Positions 1 through 7,946 of a stretch of DNA of 64,000 bases are shown here, one piece after another (within the stretch, counting starts at the first letter, position 1; each line of letters starts with the position of its first letter). The notes below the pieces were generated by a model that was given only the letters and a program-made list of their open reading frames with translations, had not been told where the DNA came from and did not search any database. Source of the stretch: Dorea sp. 5-2 (lineage in GTDB: Bacteria; Bacillota; Clostridia; Lachnospirales; Lachnospiraceae); assembly GCF_000403455.2 (NCBI RefSeq), contig NZ_KE159748.1:1-64000 (forward strand), given 5' to 3'. Position numbers and translations under genes: made by a program.

Positions 1-2
1 GT

Positions 3-983
3 AAGGCAAGAGTAAGGGGCTGCAGTGAAGTGTCTGTCCTATATGCTTATGACATCGAGCGGATGGAACCGGTTTGTGCCGAAGTATTTCCGGGAAACAG
101 TATTGATGCCAGTTCCTATCCGGCGTTTATCCGTGATAATGACATTCGCAAAGGGATCATTGTTGCTGACAAAGGATTCCCTCCAAGCAAAATCAAAGCA
201 GAATTGCAGGAGCGTCCGGATCTTCATTTCCTTACGCCGATCAAACGGAATGATGCCCGCATATCGGATAATGATATGCTTTCCTTCGAAGGAGTACTGA
301 CTGGCATTGCCGCTCATATAGTTTATAAGAAGAAACAGATCAAGGGCGGCCGATACCTATATGCATTCAAGGATACGAAAAAAGCATCAGCTGAAGAAGC
401 AGCCTATCTTGCGAACGCTCAGAAGAAAAATACCTTTCTCCCAGAGAAATACGCAAAGAAACAAGCTGTTTTTGGTGTAATCGTTCTTGAATCCGACCAG
501 GACTTAGATGCGAAAACGGCATACTTTTGTTATGAGGACCGCTGGCTTCTGGAACTGGTATTTAATCGGTATAAAAGCGATGAATGCCTGGATCATACCG
601 ATGTACAGAATGATTATTCCGTCATCGGCGGTGAGTTTGTCAACTTCCTGTCTACAGTTGCCACCTGCCGTATCATACGAAAGGCGCGGACGGCAGGATT
701 ATTTGACCATATGTCCTATGGAGAACTGATGGATGACCTATCATCAGCCTGGCGTAGAACAGATGCCCCGGAAGAACCGGCAACAGATGATGGATACTGG
801 GTTCACACACTGCAGATTGTATTTGAGGAACTTGAGACCTTGGGTCTGTCAAAACCGATACCAAAGCCAGCACCCAAGAAACGTGGCCGTAAACCCAAGC
901 CCAAAGATCAGTATGAGCAGAAGCCAAAGCGCCCACGTGGCCGCCCTAGAAAGAATTCATCCCAGTCTGTCAGTACTCTATAG
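3..983 (+). CDS. IS1634/IS4-like DDE transposase, C-terminal part (5' end outside window)
   Basis: The reading frame is open to the window edge, so the N-terminus is missing; the GTG at 30 is only an internal codon. About 326 residues remain. They show the layout of the catalytic half of long IS4-superfamily (IS1634-type) transposases: an ADKGF segment typical of the second catalytic aspartate region, then a YEDRWLLELVFNRYK segment with the glutamate of the DDE triad. The tail is very basic with two AT-hook-like motifs (KRGRKPKPK and RPRGRPRK) that should bind AT-rich DNA. Immediately downstream the frame of a decayed surface-protein gene begins, so the element probably ends within a few tens of bases of the stop. 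Family assignment is from motif recognition; the exact IS name is not known. Confidence 0.75.
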   Translation, partial: KARVRGCSEVSVLYAYDIERMEPVCAEVFPGNSIDASSYPAFIRDNDIRKGIIVADKGFPPSKIKAELQERPDLHFLTPIKRNDARISDNDMLSFEGVLTGIAAHIVYKKKQIKGGRYLYAFKDTKKASAEEAAYLANAQKKNTFLPEKYAKKQAVFGVIVLESDQDLDAKTAYFCYEDRWLLELVFNRYKSDECLDHTDVQNDYSVIGGEFVNFLSTVATCRIIRKARTAGLFDHMSYGELMDDLSSAWRRTDAPEEPATDDGYWVHTLQIVFEELETLGLSKPIPKPAPKKRGRKPKPKDQYEQKPKRPRGRPRKNSSQSVSTL

Positions 984-2500
984 TCCGGCAGATTGGGAAA
1001 GTATTAATTGATGATAAATTATATCTCCTTCTGGATCGGAGTTGGGATGAAAATAATAATATAACAGGAGGAATGTACTGCCTGAATGAAAAAAATAATT
1101 TTGAGTTGATGAAAGTGAAAGAAGAAGGAACCGGCGACAAGGTACGTTACAAAATGAACAATGGCATGGATTATGATGATTTTACAACTTTATGTAATAT
1201 TTTGGGAGATTCTTGACGTTTGGGCCACGAAAGCTATCGCAGATATTATGAGCAGTTACGGTGTATGAATCATGCAATGGCGATAAATGTGAATGAGTTT
1301 GCAGAGGTTGTGGATGAATTATCAGAATACAAAATAAAGGATCAAGTGGATTTACAGGTTGCTTACGGCAATATTTTAAAAGAGATTGGGTTGATCGCCG
1401 AAGCATATGATGAGATACCGCTGACAGGCTATCCGGTTGTCGGAACAATGAAAACAGAATATGGGTATTATCTGGTACGTACAAGCGGAAATGCGGAACT
1501 TATTTAGGTAAATAAGGGGAAGGATCTGTATAAAGCTTTAGAATCTGCCGGCGGCAGAAAAGTGACGCGTATAGAATGTGTCAGGGATGCAGATGTACCG
1601 GAGGAGCTGAAAATACCAGAAGGAATTACATACCTGAATGGATAGTGGGAACAGGAAGATCTGAAAAGTGTCGAGCTGCCTGATACACTGAAAGAAATAG
1701 GGAGTTGTGCTTTTGAGGGGTGTACGAAGCTGCAGCAGATACAGCTGCCGGGTTCTATAGAAAAAATAGGGAGTTATACTTTTAATGAATGTACGAAACT
1801 GCAGCAGATCAAGCTTCCCAATTCTGTGAAAAAAATAGGCGAAGATGCTTTTGATATTATGGAGGGGCTGCCGCCCGTTATTATTGCAAGAGAAGGTTCT
1901 TACGCACAGAAATATGCCGTAAAAAATGATCTGGAATGGTCAGATCAGAAGCTGGGCAAGGCAGAGCTTGTGGAAAGAAAACTCACAGGTGAAGCTTTGG
2001 CTGCATATCAGGACTATGTAGATGAGTGGGACGGCGATACGGAAATATTGGGCATGGCTTTGGCATATATTAATGATGATAATATTCCGGAATGTATTAT
2101 ATGGACATATATTGATTCCTCTTATCTTGGAAATAATAATATACTTTTGAGCTATACTGCTGATGGAATGATAGAAGAGGACCTGGGTTTTTCTCAATTA
2201 GCATATGAAGGCATCCGATATAGTTCCAAAGCCGGTAAGATAAGTAATGAGTACTGGGTAAATGGTTATGGTGAAAGTTATACGGTATATTCTTTTGACC
2301 GGAAATTAGTGCCTTATGCCGAGATTAATAATTTTATGGCGGCTGTGGTGCCGGAATATACTGTCAATGGAGAGAATTACGGCAGCTATGAAGCAATAGA
2401 AGAATATATGTCCTCTTTAGGGTTAGAGGAATCTTTCACAGAAGACGATGTCTGTTATGATGTCAGAGAAGCGTATGATAATTTGAAAAAAGTTGATTAG
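984..2500 (+). pseudogene. BspA-like leucine-rich-repeat surface protein, decayed (three in-frame stops)
   Basis: One reading frame carries continuous protein-like sequence from the end of the transposase to 2500, interrupted by TGA at 1214-1216, TAG at 1505-1507 and TAG at 1643-1645. Residues encoded around 1650-1870 form two to three LRR_5 (BspA/TpLRR) units of the type LPxSxxxIGxxAFxxCxxLxxI, followed by the usual REGSYAQKYA cap. The last about 190 residues are an acidic domain I do not recognise. BspA-type proteins are usually secreted or cell-surface attached, but no signal peptide is present because the 5' end is replaced by the transposase. The segment before 1214 may belong to the same gene or to another one. 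The longest open piece (1826-2500) starts in mid-domain and is unlikely to be a real start. Confidence 0.7.
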
Positions 2501-2508
2501 TTATGATG

Positions 2509-2546
2509 AAAGCCTTTACCACCGGAAAAGTGGCGAAGGCTTTTTA
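2509..2546 (+). terminator. Rho-independent terminator after the LRR pseudogene
   Basis: Inverted repeat AAAGCCTT..CCAC / GTGG..AAGGCTTT with a short purine loop, followed by T residues. It lies 8 bases after the stop of the LRR frame. Its T-rich end abuts the 51-bp copy of chromate-transporter sequence. Confidence 0.7.
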
Positions 2547-2596
2547 AGCTTCTTGATCTGCAGTAAGGCAAATACAACCACACAGACGGCGGTGTT
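2546..2596. repeat. 51-bp direct repeat, copy A (duplicated piece of the chrA 3' region)
   Basis: These 51 bases match 3296-3346, inside the C-terminal part of the downstream chromate transporter gene, with two C/T differences (2564 and 2593). The two copies are exactly 750 bp apart and in the same orientation. They bracket the toxin-antitoxin locus. Copy A replaces the last codons of the toxin gene. Confidence 0.9.
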
Positions 2597-2831
2597 CAAT
2601 CATCCTCAATACGGTAGACAACAACCAATCCGGGAGAATATGACATTCACGGTGTCCCGCCCAATTCCCGGACAGGGCGTGATCCCTGTTCTTTTCCGGG
2701 AGCGGTTCGCCCATTGCAAGAGCAGCAACCACATTCTCTAACAGCCCGATTTTTAATCCGCGTTTCATTGCCAGTTTGTAGTCTTTTTTGAATTGCGTGG
2801 TGGGTTTAACTGTGTACTTTGTTTTCCTCAT
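2596..2831 (-). pseudogene. YafQ/RelE-type mRNA interferase toxin, frameshifted and truncated
   Basis: The N-terminal 65 or so residues follow the YafQ family: a basic KKDYKLAMKRG helix, a DHALSGNWAGHRECHI segment and then LPDWLL. These contain counterparts of the catalytic His and Asp residues of YafQ. Around 2614-2625 one base appears missing, because the expected VYRIEDD continues only in another frame. In that frame TGA at 2596-2598 falls exactly at the start of the 51-bp chrA copy. The final beta strand and the conserved C-terminal His (RTGTH in the family) are therefore absent. Read without the shift, the frame runs to 2544 through chrA sequence. The start codon overlaps the antitoxin stop by 4 bases, as normal for such pairs. 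Probably inactive. Confidence 0.8.
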
Positions 2832-3106
2832 GCTTTCAGGTCTGCGAACAGCTCATCCAGATCGGTATATCCTTTCACAGACGGATCTTTCGCAATCCTT
2901 TCCGCTTCCAACATAGCGGCAATCGTTTCCTTGTTGGGCTGATTCAAAGAAATGTCAAAAGGAATCCTGCCCTCACGGAGCGACTGGCGGACAAAGATAT
3001 TGAACGCTGTAGACAGATTCATACCGAGTTCTCCAAACAGAGTATCGGCTTGCGCTTTGAGATCCGAATCCATGCGGATGCTGATATTTGTGGTAGAGCC
3101 AGCCAT
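2828..3106 (-). CDS. RelB/DinJ-family antitoxin
   Basis: A 92-residue protein with the RelB/DinJ ribbon-helix-helix start (TTNISIRMDSDLKAQAD, then a LSTAFNIFVRQ helix) and an acidic C-terminal tail that normally wraps the toxin. It should bind and neutralise a YafQ-type nuclease and repress its own promoter. I chose the ATG at 3106 because AAAGGAGA lies 7 bases upstream; a longer frame to 3175 would place the promoter inside the gene. The gene looks intact although its partner toxin is broken, so it may now be a solitary repressor or may act against a related toxin elsewhere (inference). Confidence 0.85.
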   Translation of the reverse strand: MAGSTTNISIRMDSDLKAQADTLFGELGMNLSTAFNIFVRQSLREGRIPFDISLNQPNKETIAAMLEAERIAKDPSVKGYTDLDELFADLKA

Positions 3107-3119
3107 ATAACCATCTCCT

Positions 3120-3178
3120 TTCGTGCTGATGATCATAGTATATGCTATCTGCACGAAGAATACAATGCTTTGCACGAA
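3120..3178 (-). promoter_or_regulatory. Antitoxin promoter with three GCACGAA operator half-sites
   Basis: On the minus strand TTGTAT (3160-3165) and TATACT (3137-3142) are separated by 17 bp. The 7-mer TTCGTGC/GCACGAA occurs three times: 3120-3126 (inverted), 3151-3157 and 3172-3178. The last two start 21 bp apart, about two helical turns, and one lies in the spacer. The arrangement fits autoregulation by a ribbon-helix-helix antitoxin. Confidence 0.65.
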
Positions 3179-3229
3179 AAATCAACAACAAATCAACAAT
3201 TTAGACGTGGAGCGAAATACTGGGTACGT

Positions 3230-3784
3230 TCACATCTTAAGCACGATCCCCACACAAGCCCCCGCCGCGATCCACACCAGCGGATGCAGCTTTCCAAGCT
3301 TCTTGATCTGCAGCAAGGCAAATACAACCACACAGACGGCGGCGTTTACCAGATTCACCTGGATCTTACCGTCGGCAGCTGATATAAGCGCGATCTTAAG
3401 CAGCTCCCACACTGCATATCCGATCAGAGCGGCGACAGCCGGGCGGATGCCGTAGAAGGCAGCCTTCACATTCCTATTCTCGTTGAAGTTTTCAAGAAAT
3501 TTTGCGATCAGGATAATGATGATCCAGGCAGGAGCCGTAAGGGCAAGCGTTGCCACGATCGCGCCCGGGACGCCGGCGGCATTGTAACCGGCATAGGTCG
3601 CCATGTTGATTCCCACGGGACCGGGGGTGCTCTCACTGATCGCGACCATATTCGTAAGTTCGCTTATGGTAAACCAGTCATATTTGCCGGTCAGGTCCAT
3701 CAGGAAAGGAAGGGTAGCCATGCCGCCTCCGATGGAGAATAGGCCGATCTTAAAGAATTCATATGCAAGGATCAGGTAGATCAT
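3230..3784 (-). CDS. Chromate transporter family protein, second half (ChrA-type)
   Basis: A 184-residue membrane protein of the ChrA/CHR family, short (half-size) type. The N-terminal signature FFKIGLFSIGGGMATLPF and the TPGPVGINMATY loop mark the CHR domain, followed by five to six hydrophobic segments. The ATG at 3784 overlaps the stop of the upstream CHR gene by four bases, so the two halves are translationally coupled and probably form a heterodimer equivalent to one full-length transporter. The family is named for chromate export, but the substrate in anaerobes is unproven. Codons near the 3' end were copied to 2546-2596. Confidence 0.88.
   Translation of the reverse strand: MIYLILAYEFFKIGLFSIGGGMATLPFLMDLTGKYDWFTISELTNMVAISESTPGPVGINMATYAGYNAAGVPGAIVATLALTAPAWIIIILIAKFLENFNENRNVKAAFYGIRPAVAALIGYAVWELLKIALISAADGKIQVNLVNAAVCVVVFALLQIKKLGKLHPLVWIAAGACVGIVLKM
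3296..3346. repeat. 51-bp direct repeat, copy B (within chrA)
   Basis: This is the source copy of the repeat found at 2546-2596, within the reading frame of the second CHR-domain gene. It encodes NAAVCVVVFALLQIKKL. Confidence 0.9.
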
Positions 3785-4332
3785 ACGGAACGCCTCCTTT
3801 CGAAATACTTGGCAAGGATTCCGGTGAGTCCGGCAAGGACGATGACCACGGCAGTGGGAACCGGAGTGAAGCATGCCAGAAGAAACGCGATGACAAAGAC
3901 CAGAGCGCCTAATTTATCAATAATTCCTTTTTTCGCCATGGTAAAGACTGTGTTCAGCATCAGGGCGCACACGACGATCCGGATCCCGGCAAGTGCGTGG
4001 AGCACCACCGGCGTATGGATGAAATTATTAAGGATCGACGCGACTAGGCAGATGATGATGAGGGACGGGGATACCATGCCCAGAGTCCCGGCAACGCTGC
4101 CTAAGAATCCTGCCTGCTGATAGCCTACGTAAGTTGCGGTATTGACAGCGATGATGCCGGGGGTACACTGCCCGATGGCATAGATGTCCAGAAGTTCTTC
4201 TTCTGTACACCAGCCGTGCTTCTTTACGACTTCCCGCTGCAGCATGGGAAGCATGGCGAGCCCGCCGCCAAAGGTGAGCCCGCCGATCTTAAAGAAACTA
4301 ATGTATAGATCGCTTATTTTTTTTGTTTTCAT
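3781..4332 (-). CDS. Chromate transporter family protein, first half (ChrA-type)
   Basis: A 183-residue CHR-domain membrane protein: FFKIGGLTFGGGLAMLPML near the N-terminus, a CTPGIIAVNTATY loop and several transmembrane segments. It pairs with the CHR gene that starts at 3784 (ATGA overlap). An ATG start is preceded by AAAAAGGAGCAGT on the minus strand. It lies 51 bp downstream of the DUF4364 gene and may be read from the same leftward unit. Ion specificity cannot be told from sequence. Confidence 0.88.
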   Translation of the reverse strand: MKTKKISDLYISFFKIGGLTFGGGLAMLPMLQREVVKKHGWCTEEELLDIYAIGQCTPGIIAVNTATYVGYQQAGFLGSVAGTLGMVSPSLIIICLVASILNNFIHTPVVLHALAGIRIVVCALMLNTVFTMAKKGIIDKLGALVFVIAFLLACFTPVPTAVVIVLAGLTGILAKYFERRRSV

Positions 4333-4383
4333 GGGGTTACTGCTCCTTTTTATTCTTTGTATTCTCGTAATATCTCATAACGA

Positions 4384-4896
4384 TCACAGAAGCTGCGCCA
4401 TGATCATAGCGTAGATCTCCTGATTCTTCTTCTTCCAGTTGTTGGCTATGGTCTCCGCTTCTGCCTCCGTCGGCGCAGTCACCGTCAGATCGATCAGAGG
4501 CATCCGCTGCTCGATGACCTGGCATCTGACGGAATATTCCATATTTGAATTACGGTAATAGTCAGATTTGACAGATACTTCATTTTTTAATTCGTATTTT
4601 TTCTTCTCCAGAAATGTATGGATATCCTTCTGTATAGCGGGAGAAATATCATTTTTAAAATAATAGATGGTCTCCATGCCCTCATCCGTAATATGGTAGA
4701 AGGTGCGGCTGTGAGTGGATTCTTCCCGTATAAAGCCAGACTCGACCAGTTCCGCTATCGCCTGTTGAAGTTTAAAATATGTAGTATACCCTTCATCCAG
4801 TATGAATTCGGAGATCTGAGAATTGGTCAGAGGGAAATCTACTTTATTTAATATGTACAGAATGATCAATTTATATAATTTGAATGTTGTATCCAT
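4384..4896 (-). CDS. DUF4364 family winged-helix protein
   Basis: A 170-residue cytoplasmic protein matching the DUF4364 family of Clostridia. The first 80 residues look like a winged helix-turn-helix (LILYILNKVDFPLTNSQISEF, then a FYHITDEG wing), which suggests DNA binding. The C-terminal part is an alpha/beta domain ending in an IANNWKKKN helix. It starts only 2 bp after the stop of the radical SAM gene, so the two are one operon. No ligand or target is known to me. Confidence 0.8.
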   Translation of the reverse strand: MDTTFKLYKLIILYILNKVDFPLTNSQISEFILDEGYTTYFKLQQAIAELVESGFIREESTHSRTFYHITDEGMETIYYFKNDISPAIQKDIHTFLEKKKYELKNEVSVKSDYYRNSNMEYSVRCQVIEQRMPLIDLTVTAPTEAEAETIANNWKKKNQEIYAMIMAQLL

Positions 4897-4898
4897 AG

Positions 4899-5828
4899 TT
4901 ATCTCATGAATTCCTTTCCCTGCCAGATATCATGGGTTTTCAGATAAGCATGCATCTGATTGAGTACCTGGCGTTTATTCCCGGTCCATAGAGGCGCGGC
5001 AAGGAGCGATTTGGGTCCGTCTCCGGTCAGCCGGTGTATTACGATGTCAGGACGCAGGATACTAATGCATTTGCCGATGATCTCAAAGTATTCCTCCATG
5101 TCAGGTAGATGGAAGGGATGCCTCTGATAATAATCCGCAAGATCGGTGTCTTTTAATATATGCAGAAGATGGAATTTCACCCCCTGGATATCCTGTGTAT
5201 TCAGATATCTGACAGTAGCGAGCATCTGTTCCATATCTTCGCACGGAATCCCGAGGACGACGTGAACGATGACTGGGATGTGTGCGGCGCGCAGTCTGCG
5301 GACCGCCTGCTCGAATACAGGGAGGCAATATCCCCTCCGGATGAAATCCGCACTTTGCGGATGTATGGTCTGCAGCCCCAATTCGATCCATACCGGCTTG
5401 ATCTGAGCCAGTTCCGTCAGTAAATGCAGGATATCGGATCCGAGACAGTCCGGTCTTGTTGCGATATCCAGGATCCGAATATCCGGATGGCAGATGGCTT
5501 CGGTAAATAATTTCCTGAGATGTGAAACCGGCGCATAGGTATTCGTATATGCCTGGAAATAAGCGATATATGAATTGCCGGAGTATTTCCTCAGAGCCTG
5601 GGACTTGCCTTGTTCGATCTGTTCTGCGACAGAGAGAGTGCGGTCTGCGGCGAAATCGCCGGATCCCCCGGCGCTGCAGAAGATACAGCCTCGGTTCCCC
5701 AGCGTACCGTCTCGGTTCGGGCACGTCATACCGCCGTTTAAAGAGATCTTATACATCTTCTCGTTGTAAGTCTGCCGAAGGTAGGCATCCAGAGAATAAT
5801 ACCGTTTTCCGTTCCAGTATACAGCCAT
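4899..5828 (-). CDS. TIGR01212-family radical SAM protein (YtqA/YhcC-like)
   Basis: A 309-residue radical SAM enzyme. The cluster motif is a variant with wider spacing (CPNRDGTLGNRGCIFCSAG), typical of the TIGR01212/YhcC family, followed by a TIM-barrel core with IRILDIATRPDCL, WIELGLQTIH and HVVLGIPCE strands. The family's substrate is not established to my knowledge, though tRNA-related roles have been proposed. I chose the ATG at 5828, not the longer frame from 5864, because AAAGGAGG sits 6 bases before it. It begins a leftward operon with DUF4364 and is divergent from rho. Confidence 0.85.
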   Translation of the reverse strand: MAVYWNGKRYYSLDAYLRQTYNEKMYKISLNGGMTCPNRDGTLGNRGCIFCSAGGSGDFAADRTLSVAEQIEQGKSQALRKYSGNSYIAYFQAYTNTYAPVSHLRKLFTEAICHPDIRILDIATRPDCLGSDILHLLTELAQIKPVWIELGLQTIHPQSADFIRRGYCLPVFEQAVRRLRAAHIPVIVHVVLGIPCEDMEQMLATVRYLNTQDIQGVKFHLLHILKDTDLADYYQRHPFHLPDMEEYFEIIGKCISILRPDIVIHRLTGDGPKSLLAAPLWTGNKRQVLNQMHAYLKTHDIWQGKEFMR

Positions 5829-5869
5829 AGAGCCTCCTTTATCATTTTCTATACAAATACCCAAAACAT

Positions 5870-5898
5870 ATCATATCATTCTTCCGGGATCAAATCAA
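5870..5898 (-). promoter_or_regulatory. Sigma-A-type promoter for the radical SAM operon
   Basis: On the minus strand TTGATT and TATGAT are separated by 17 bp. The predicted start lies about 35 bases before the ribosome binding site of the radical SAM gene. Confidence 0.6.
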
Positions 5899-5907
5899 TA
5901 AAAAGGC

Positions 5908-5986
5908 TTTTAAATTTCATCCGGATGTAGTATAATAACTTTTGATAAATTCCAACTGGGTCGATTCAGGCCCCTCCAATCCCAGT
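5908..5986 (+). promoter_or_regulatory. Candidate rho promoter and leader hairpin
   Basis: A perfect TATAAT at 5931-5936 has a weak -35 (TTTTAA at 5908-5913, 17-bp spacing). The leader then carries a 6-bp stem ACTGGG (5955-5960) / CCCAGT (5981-5986). The leader before rho is about 150 nt long, long enough for the autogenous control known for rho in other bacteria, but I see no decisive element. Confidence 0.4.
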
Positions 5987-6087
5987 AAATATATATTGAG
6001 CATTCGTATATATGGAAAACAAGCGAAAGTAATAATGACAACATGGTACGCATGAATTGTATTAATTATGAAAGATTATGAAAAAAG

Positions 6088-7446
6088 ATGAAAGGATCGT
6101 TTAGTAAAATGAGAGAGAAGTATGAGTCATTGCCGCTAGCGACGCTCAGAGATCTTGCAAAGGCAAGAGGATTGAAAGGTATATCCGTGATGAAAAAGGC
6201 AGAATTGATAGAGCGAATGCTGGCAGAAGACGAGAAGGAGAAGCAGGCATCCAGAGAAGCCGTAAAGGAGATGTCTGCGAACACAGGAGATAAAGAGATA
6301 CATGATATAGACAGGCTTGACAGCGGAGTTACGGCATGCGGGATCTTAGAAGTGCTCCCGGATGGATATGGATTCATCCGCAGTGCGAATTATCTGCCGG
6401 GAGAGAATGATGTATATGTGTCTCCGTCACAGATCCGCAAGTTTAACCTTAAGACCGGGGATATTCTGGAAGGGCATACGCGGATCAAGACACAGCAGGA
6501 GAAGTTCAGCGCATTATTATATCTGACGAAGATCAATTCCATAGATCCGATGAAAGCAATGCGCAGAACGAATTTTGAAGACATGACGCCGATCTTTCCG
6601 GATGAGCGTCTGAGTATGGAGTGCGGGAAGACAAGCACTGCCATGAGGATCGTGGATCTCCTGTCGCCCATCGGCAAAGGACAGAGAGGTATGATCGTAT
6701 CGCCGCCGAAGGCAGGTAAGACGACGCTTTTGAAGCAGGTGGCGCTGTCGGTACGGAGGAATAACCCGGAGATACATCTTCTGATCCTGTTGATCGATGA
6801 ACGTCCGGAGGAAGTAACGGACATCAAAGAGACGATCGAAGGAGAGAATGTTGAGGTGATCTACTCTACATTTGATGAATTGCCGGAGCATCATAAGCGA
6901 GTGTCAGAGATGGTGATCGAGCGGGCGAAGCGTCTGGTAGAACATAAGAAGGATGTGATGATCCTTCTGGACAGTATCACACGTCTGGCAAGGGCGTATA
7001 ACCTGACGGTTCCGCCTTCAGGGCGTACTTTATCCGGCGGTCTTGACCCGGCGGCGCTGCATATGCCGAAGCGGTTCTTCGGCGCGGCGAGAAATATGCG
7101 CGGCGGCGGAAGCCTTACGATACTTGCGACGGCGCTTGTGAATACGGGAAGTAAGATGGATGATGTGATCTATGAAGAGTTCAAGGGAACCGGTAACATG
7201 GAACTGGTATTAGACAGGAAGCTGTCTGAGAAGAGGGTGTTCCCGGCGATCGATATACCGCAGTCAGGAACCAGAAGGGAAGATCTTTTGCTGTCTCCGG
7301 AAGAGCAGGAAGCTGTCGATACGATGCGCCGTGCGCTGAACGGCATGCGTGCGGACGAGGCAGTGGAGAACATCCTGAATATGTTCAGCAGAACCCGCAA
7401 CAATGCGGAGTTGATCCAAATGGTAAAAAAGACAAAAATCATCTAG
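6088..7446 (+). CDS. rho: Transcription termination factor Rho
   Basis: A 452-residue Rho homologue. The N-terminal residues hold a SAP-like helix pair ([17 protein letters not shown]), then the CSD RNA-binding domain ([15 protein letters not shown]). The RecA-like ATPase core follows, with Walker [16 protein letters not shown], a [15 protein letters not shown] segment, Walker [17 protein letters not shown] and the Q/R loop area [20 protein letters not shown]. It should act as a hexameric RNA-dependent ATPase. The insert between the helix pair and CSD is short and charged. The start is uncertain: ATG 6088, or ATG 6109 which gives a protein 7 residues shorter. No intrinsic terminator follows; a new promoter for rpmE begins over the stop codon. 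Confidence 0.97.
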   Translation: MKGSFSKMREKYESLPLATLRDLAKARGLKGISVMKKAELIERMLAEDEKEKQASREAVKEMSANTGDKEIHDIDRLDSGVTACGILEVLPDGYGFIRSANYLPGENDVYVSPSQIRKFNLKTGDILEGHTRIKTQQEKFSALLYLTKINSIDPMKAMRRTNFEDMTPIFPDERLSMECGKTSTAMRIVDLLSPIGKGQRGMIVSPPKAGKTTLLKQVALSVRRNNPEIHLLILLIDERPEEVTDIKETIEGENVEVIYSTFDELPEHHKRVSEMVIERAKRLVEHKKDVMILLDSITRLARAYNLTVPPSGRTLSGGLDPAALHMPKRFFGAARNMRGGGSLTILATALVNTGSKMDDVIYEEFKGTGNMELVLDRKLSEKRVFPAIDIPQSGTRREDLLLSPEEQEAVDTMRRALNGMRADEAVENILNMFSRTRNNAELIQMVKKTKII

Positions 7447-7472
7447 ACAATACCGTACTTTTATGTTACAAT
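7444..7472 (+). promoter_or_regulatory. Sigma-A-type promoter for rpmE
   Basis: TAGACA (7444-7449) and TACAAT (7467-7472) are separated by 17 bp. The -35 overlaps the rho stop codon. The leader to rpmE is about 130 nt. Confidence 0.6.
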
Positions 7473-7607
7473 AACAACGCTGTTTAGAAAACGGATATTG
7501 ATTGCATATCTGATAGTGCGTCCGATACAGGGGTGCGTGGATAATGCATTGTTCATGAAGTATCAGGGACTATCAGCATGTGACGAAATAAAGAAGAGGT
7601 GAAGATC

Positions 7608-7811
7608 ATGAAAGAAGGAATACATCCAACATATCATCAAGCAACTGTAACTTGTAACTGTGGCAATACTTTCGTAACAGGTTCTACAAAAGAAGATATC
7701 CATGTGGAGATCTGTTCCAAATGCCATCCTTTCTATACCGGACAGCAGAAAGCTGCTCAGGCTCGTGGCCGTGTTGATAAGTTCAATAAGAAATACGGAA
7801 TGAGTAAATAG
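7608..7811 (+). CDS. rpmE: 50S ribosomal protein L31 (zinc-ribbon, C+ form)
   Basis: A 67-residue L31 with CNC near residue 16 and CSKC near residue 37, giving the four Zn ligands of the C+ type. This form is replaced by a C- paralogue under zinc limitation in some bacteria. I chose ATG 7608, which has AGAGGTG 10 bases upstream; the GTG at 7599 overlaps that ribosome binding site. It is the first gene of the rpmE-yqhQ-prmC-prfA cluster but is followed by its own terminator. Confidence 0.95.
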   Translation: MKEGIHPTYHQATVTCNCGNTFVTGSTKEDIHVEICSKCHPFYTGQQKAAQARGRVDKFNKKYGMSK

Positions 7812-7824
7812 AATTACAAGTATC

Positions 7825-7854
7825 GGGTTGAGGTTGTATAATCTCAACCCTTTT
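7825..7854 (+). terminator. Rho-independent terminator after rpmE
   Basis: GGGTTGAG (7825-7832) pairs with CTCAACCC (7843-7850), followed by TTTT. It separates rpmE from yqhQ-prmC-prfA and could allow higher expression of L31 than of the downstream genes. Confidence 0.8.
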
Positions 7855-7946
7855 CTGTCGTGGATACATATATGGAGGAACGGCGGGAAGCATTGCCGGC
7901 GCATTGTGTGCAGGAATATCCGGCAGAAAAAGAAGAGGAGAATTAT

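Noticed and set aside
3107..3175. N-terminal extension of the antitoxin
   Set aside because: It would run over the promoter and two operator half-sites; ATG 3106 has a strong ribosome binding site.
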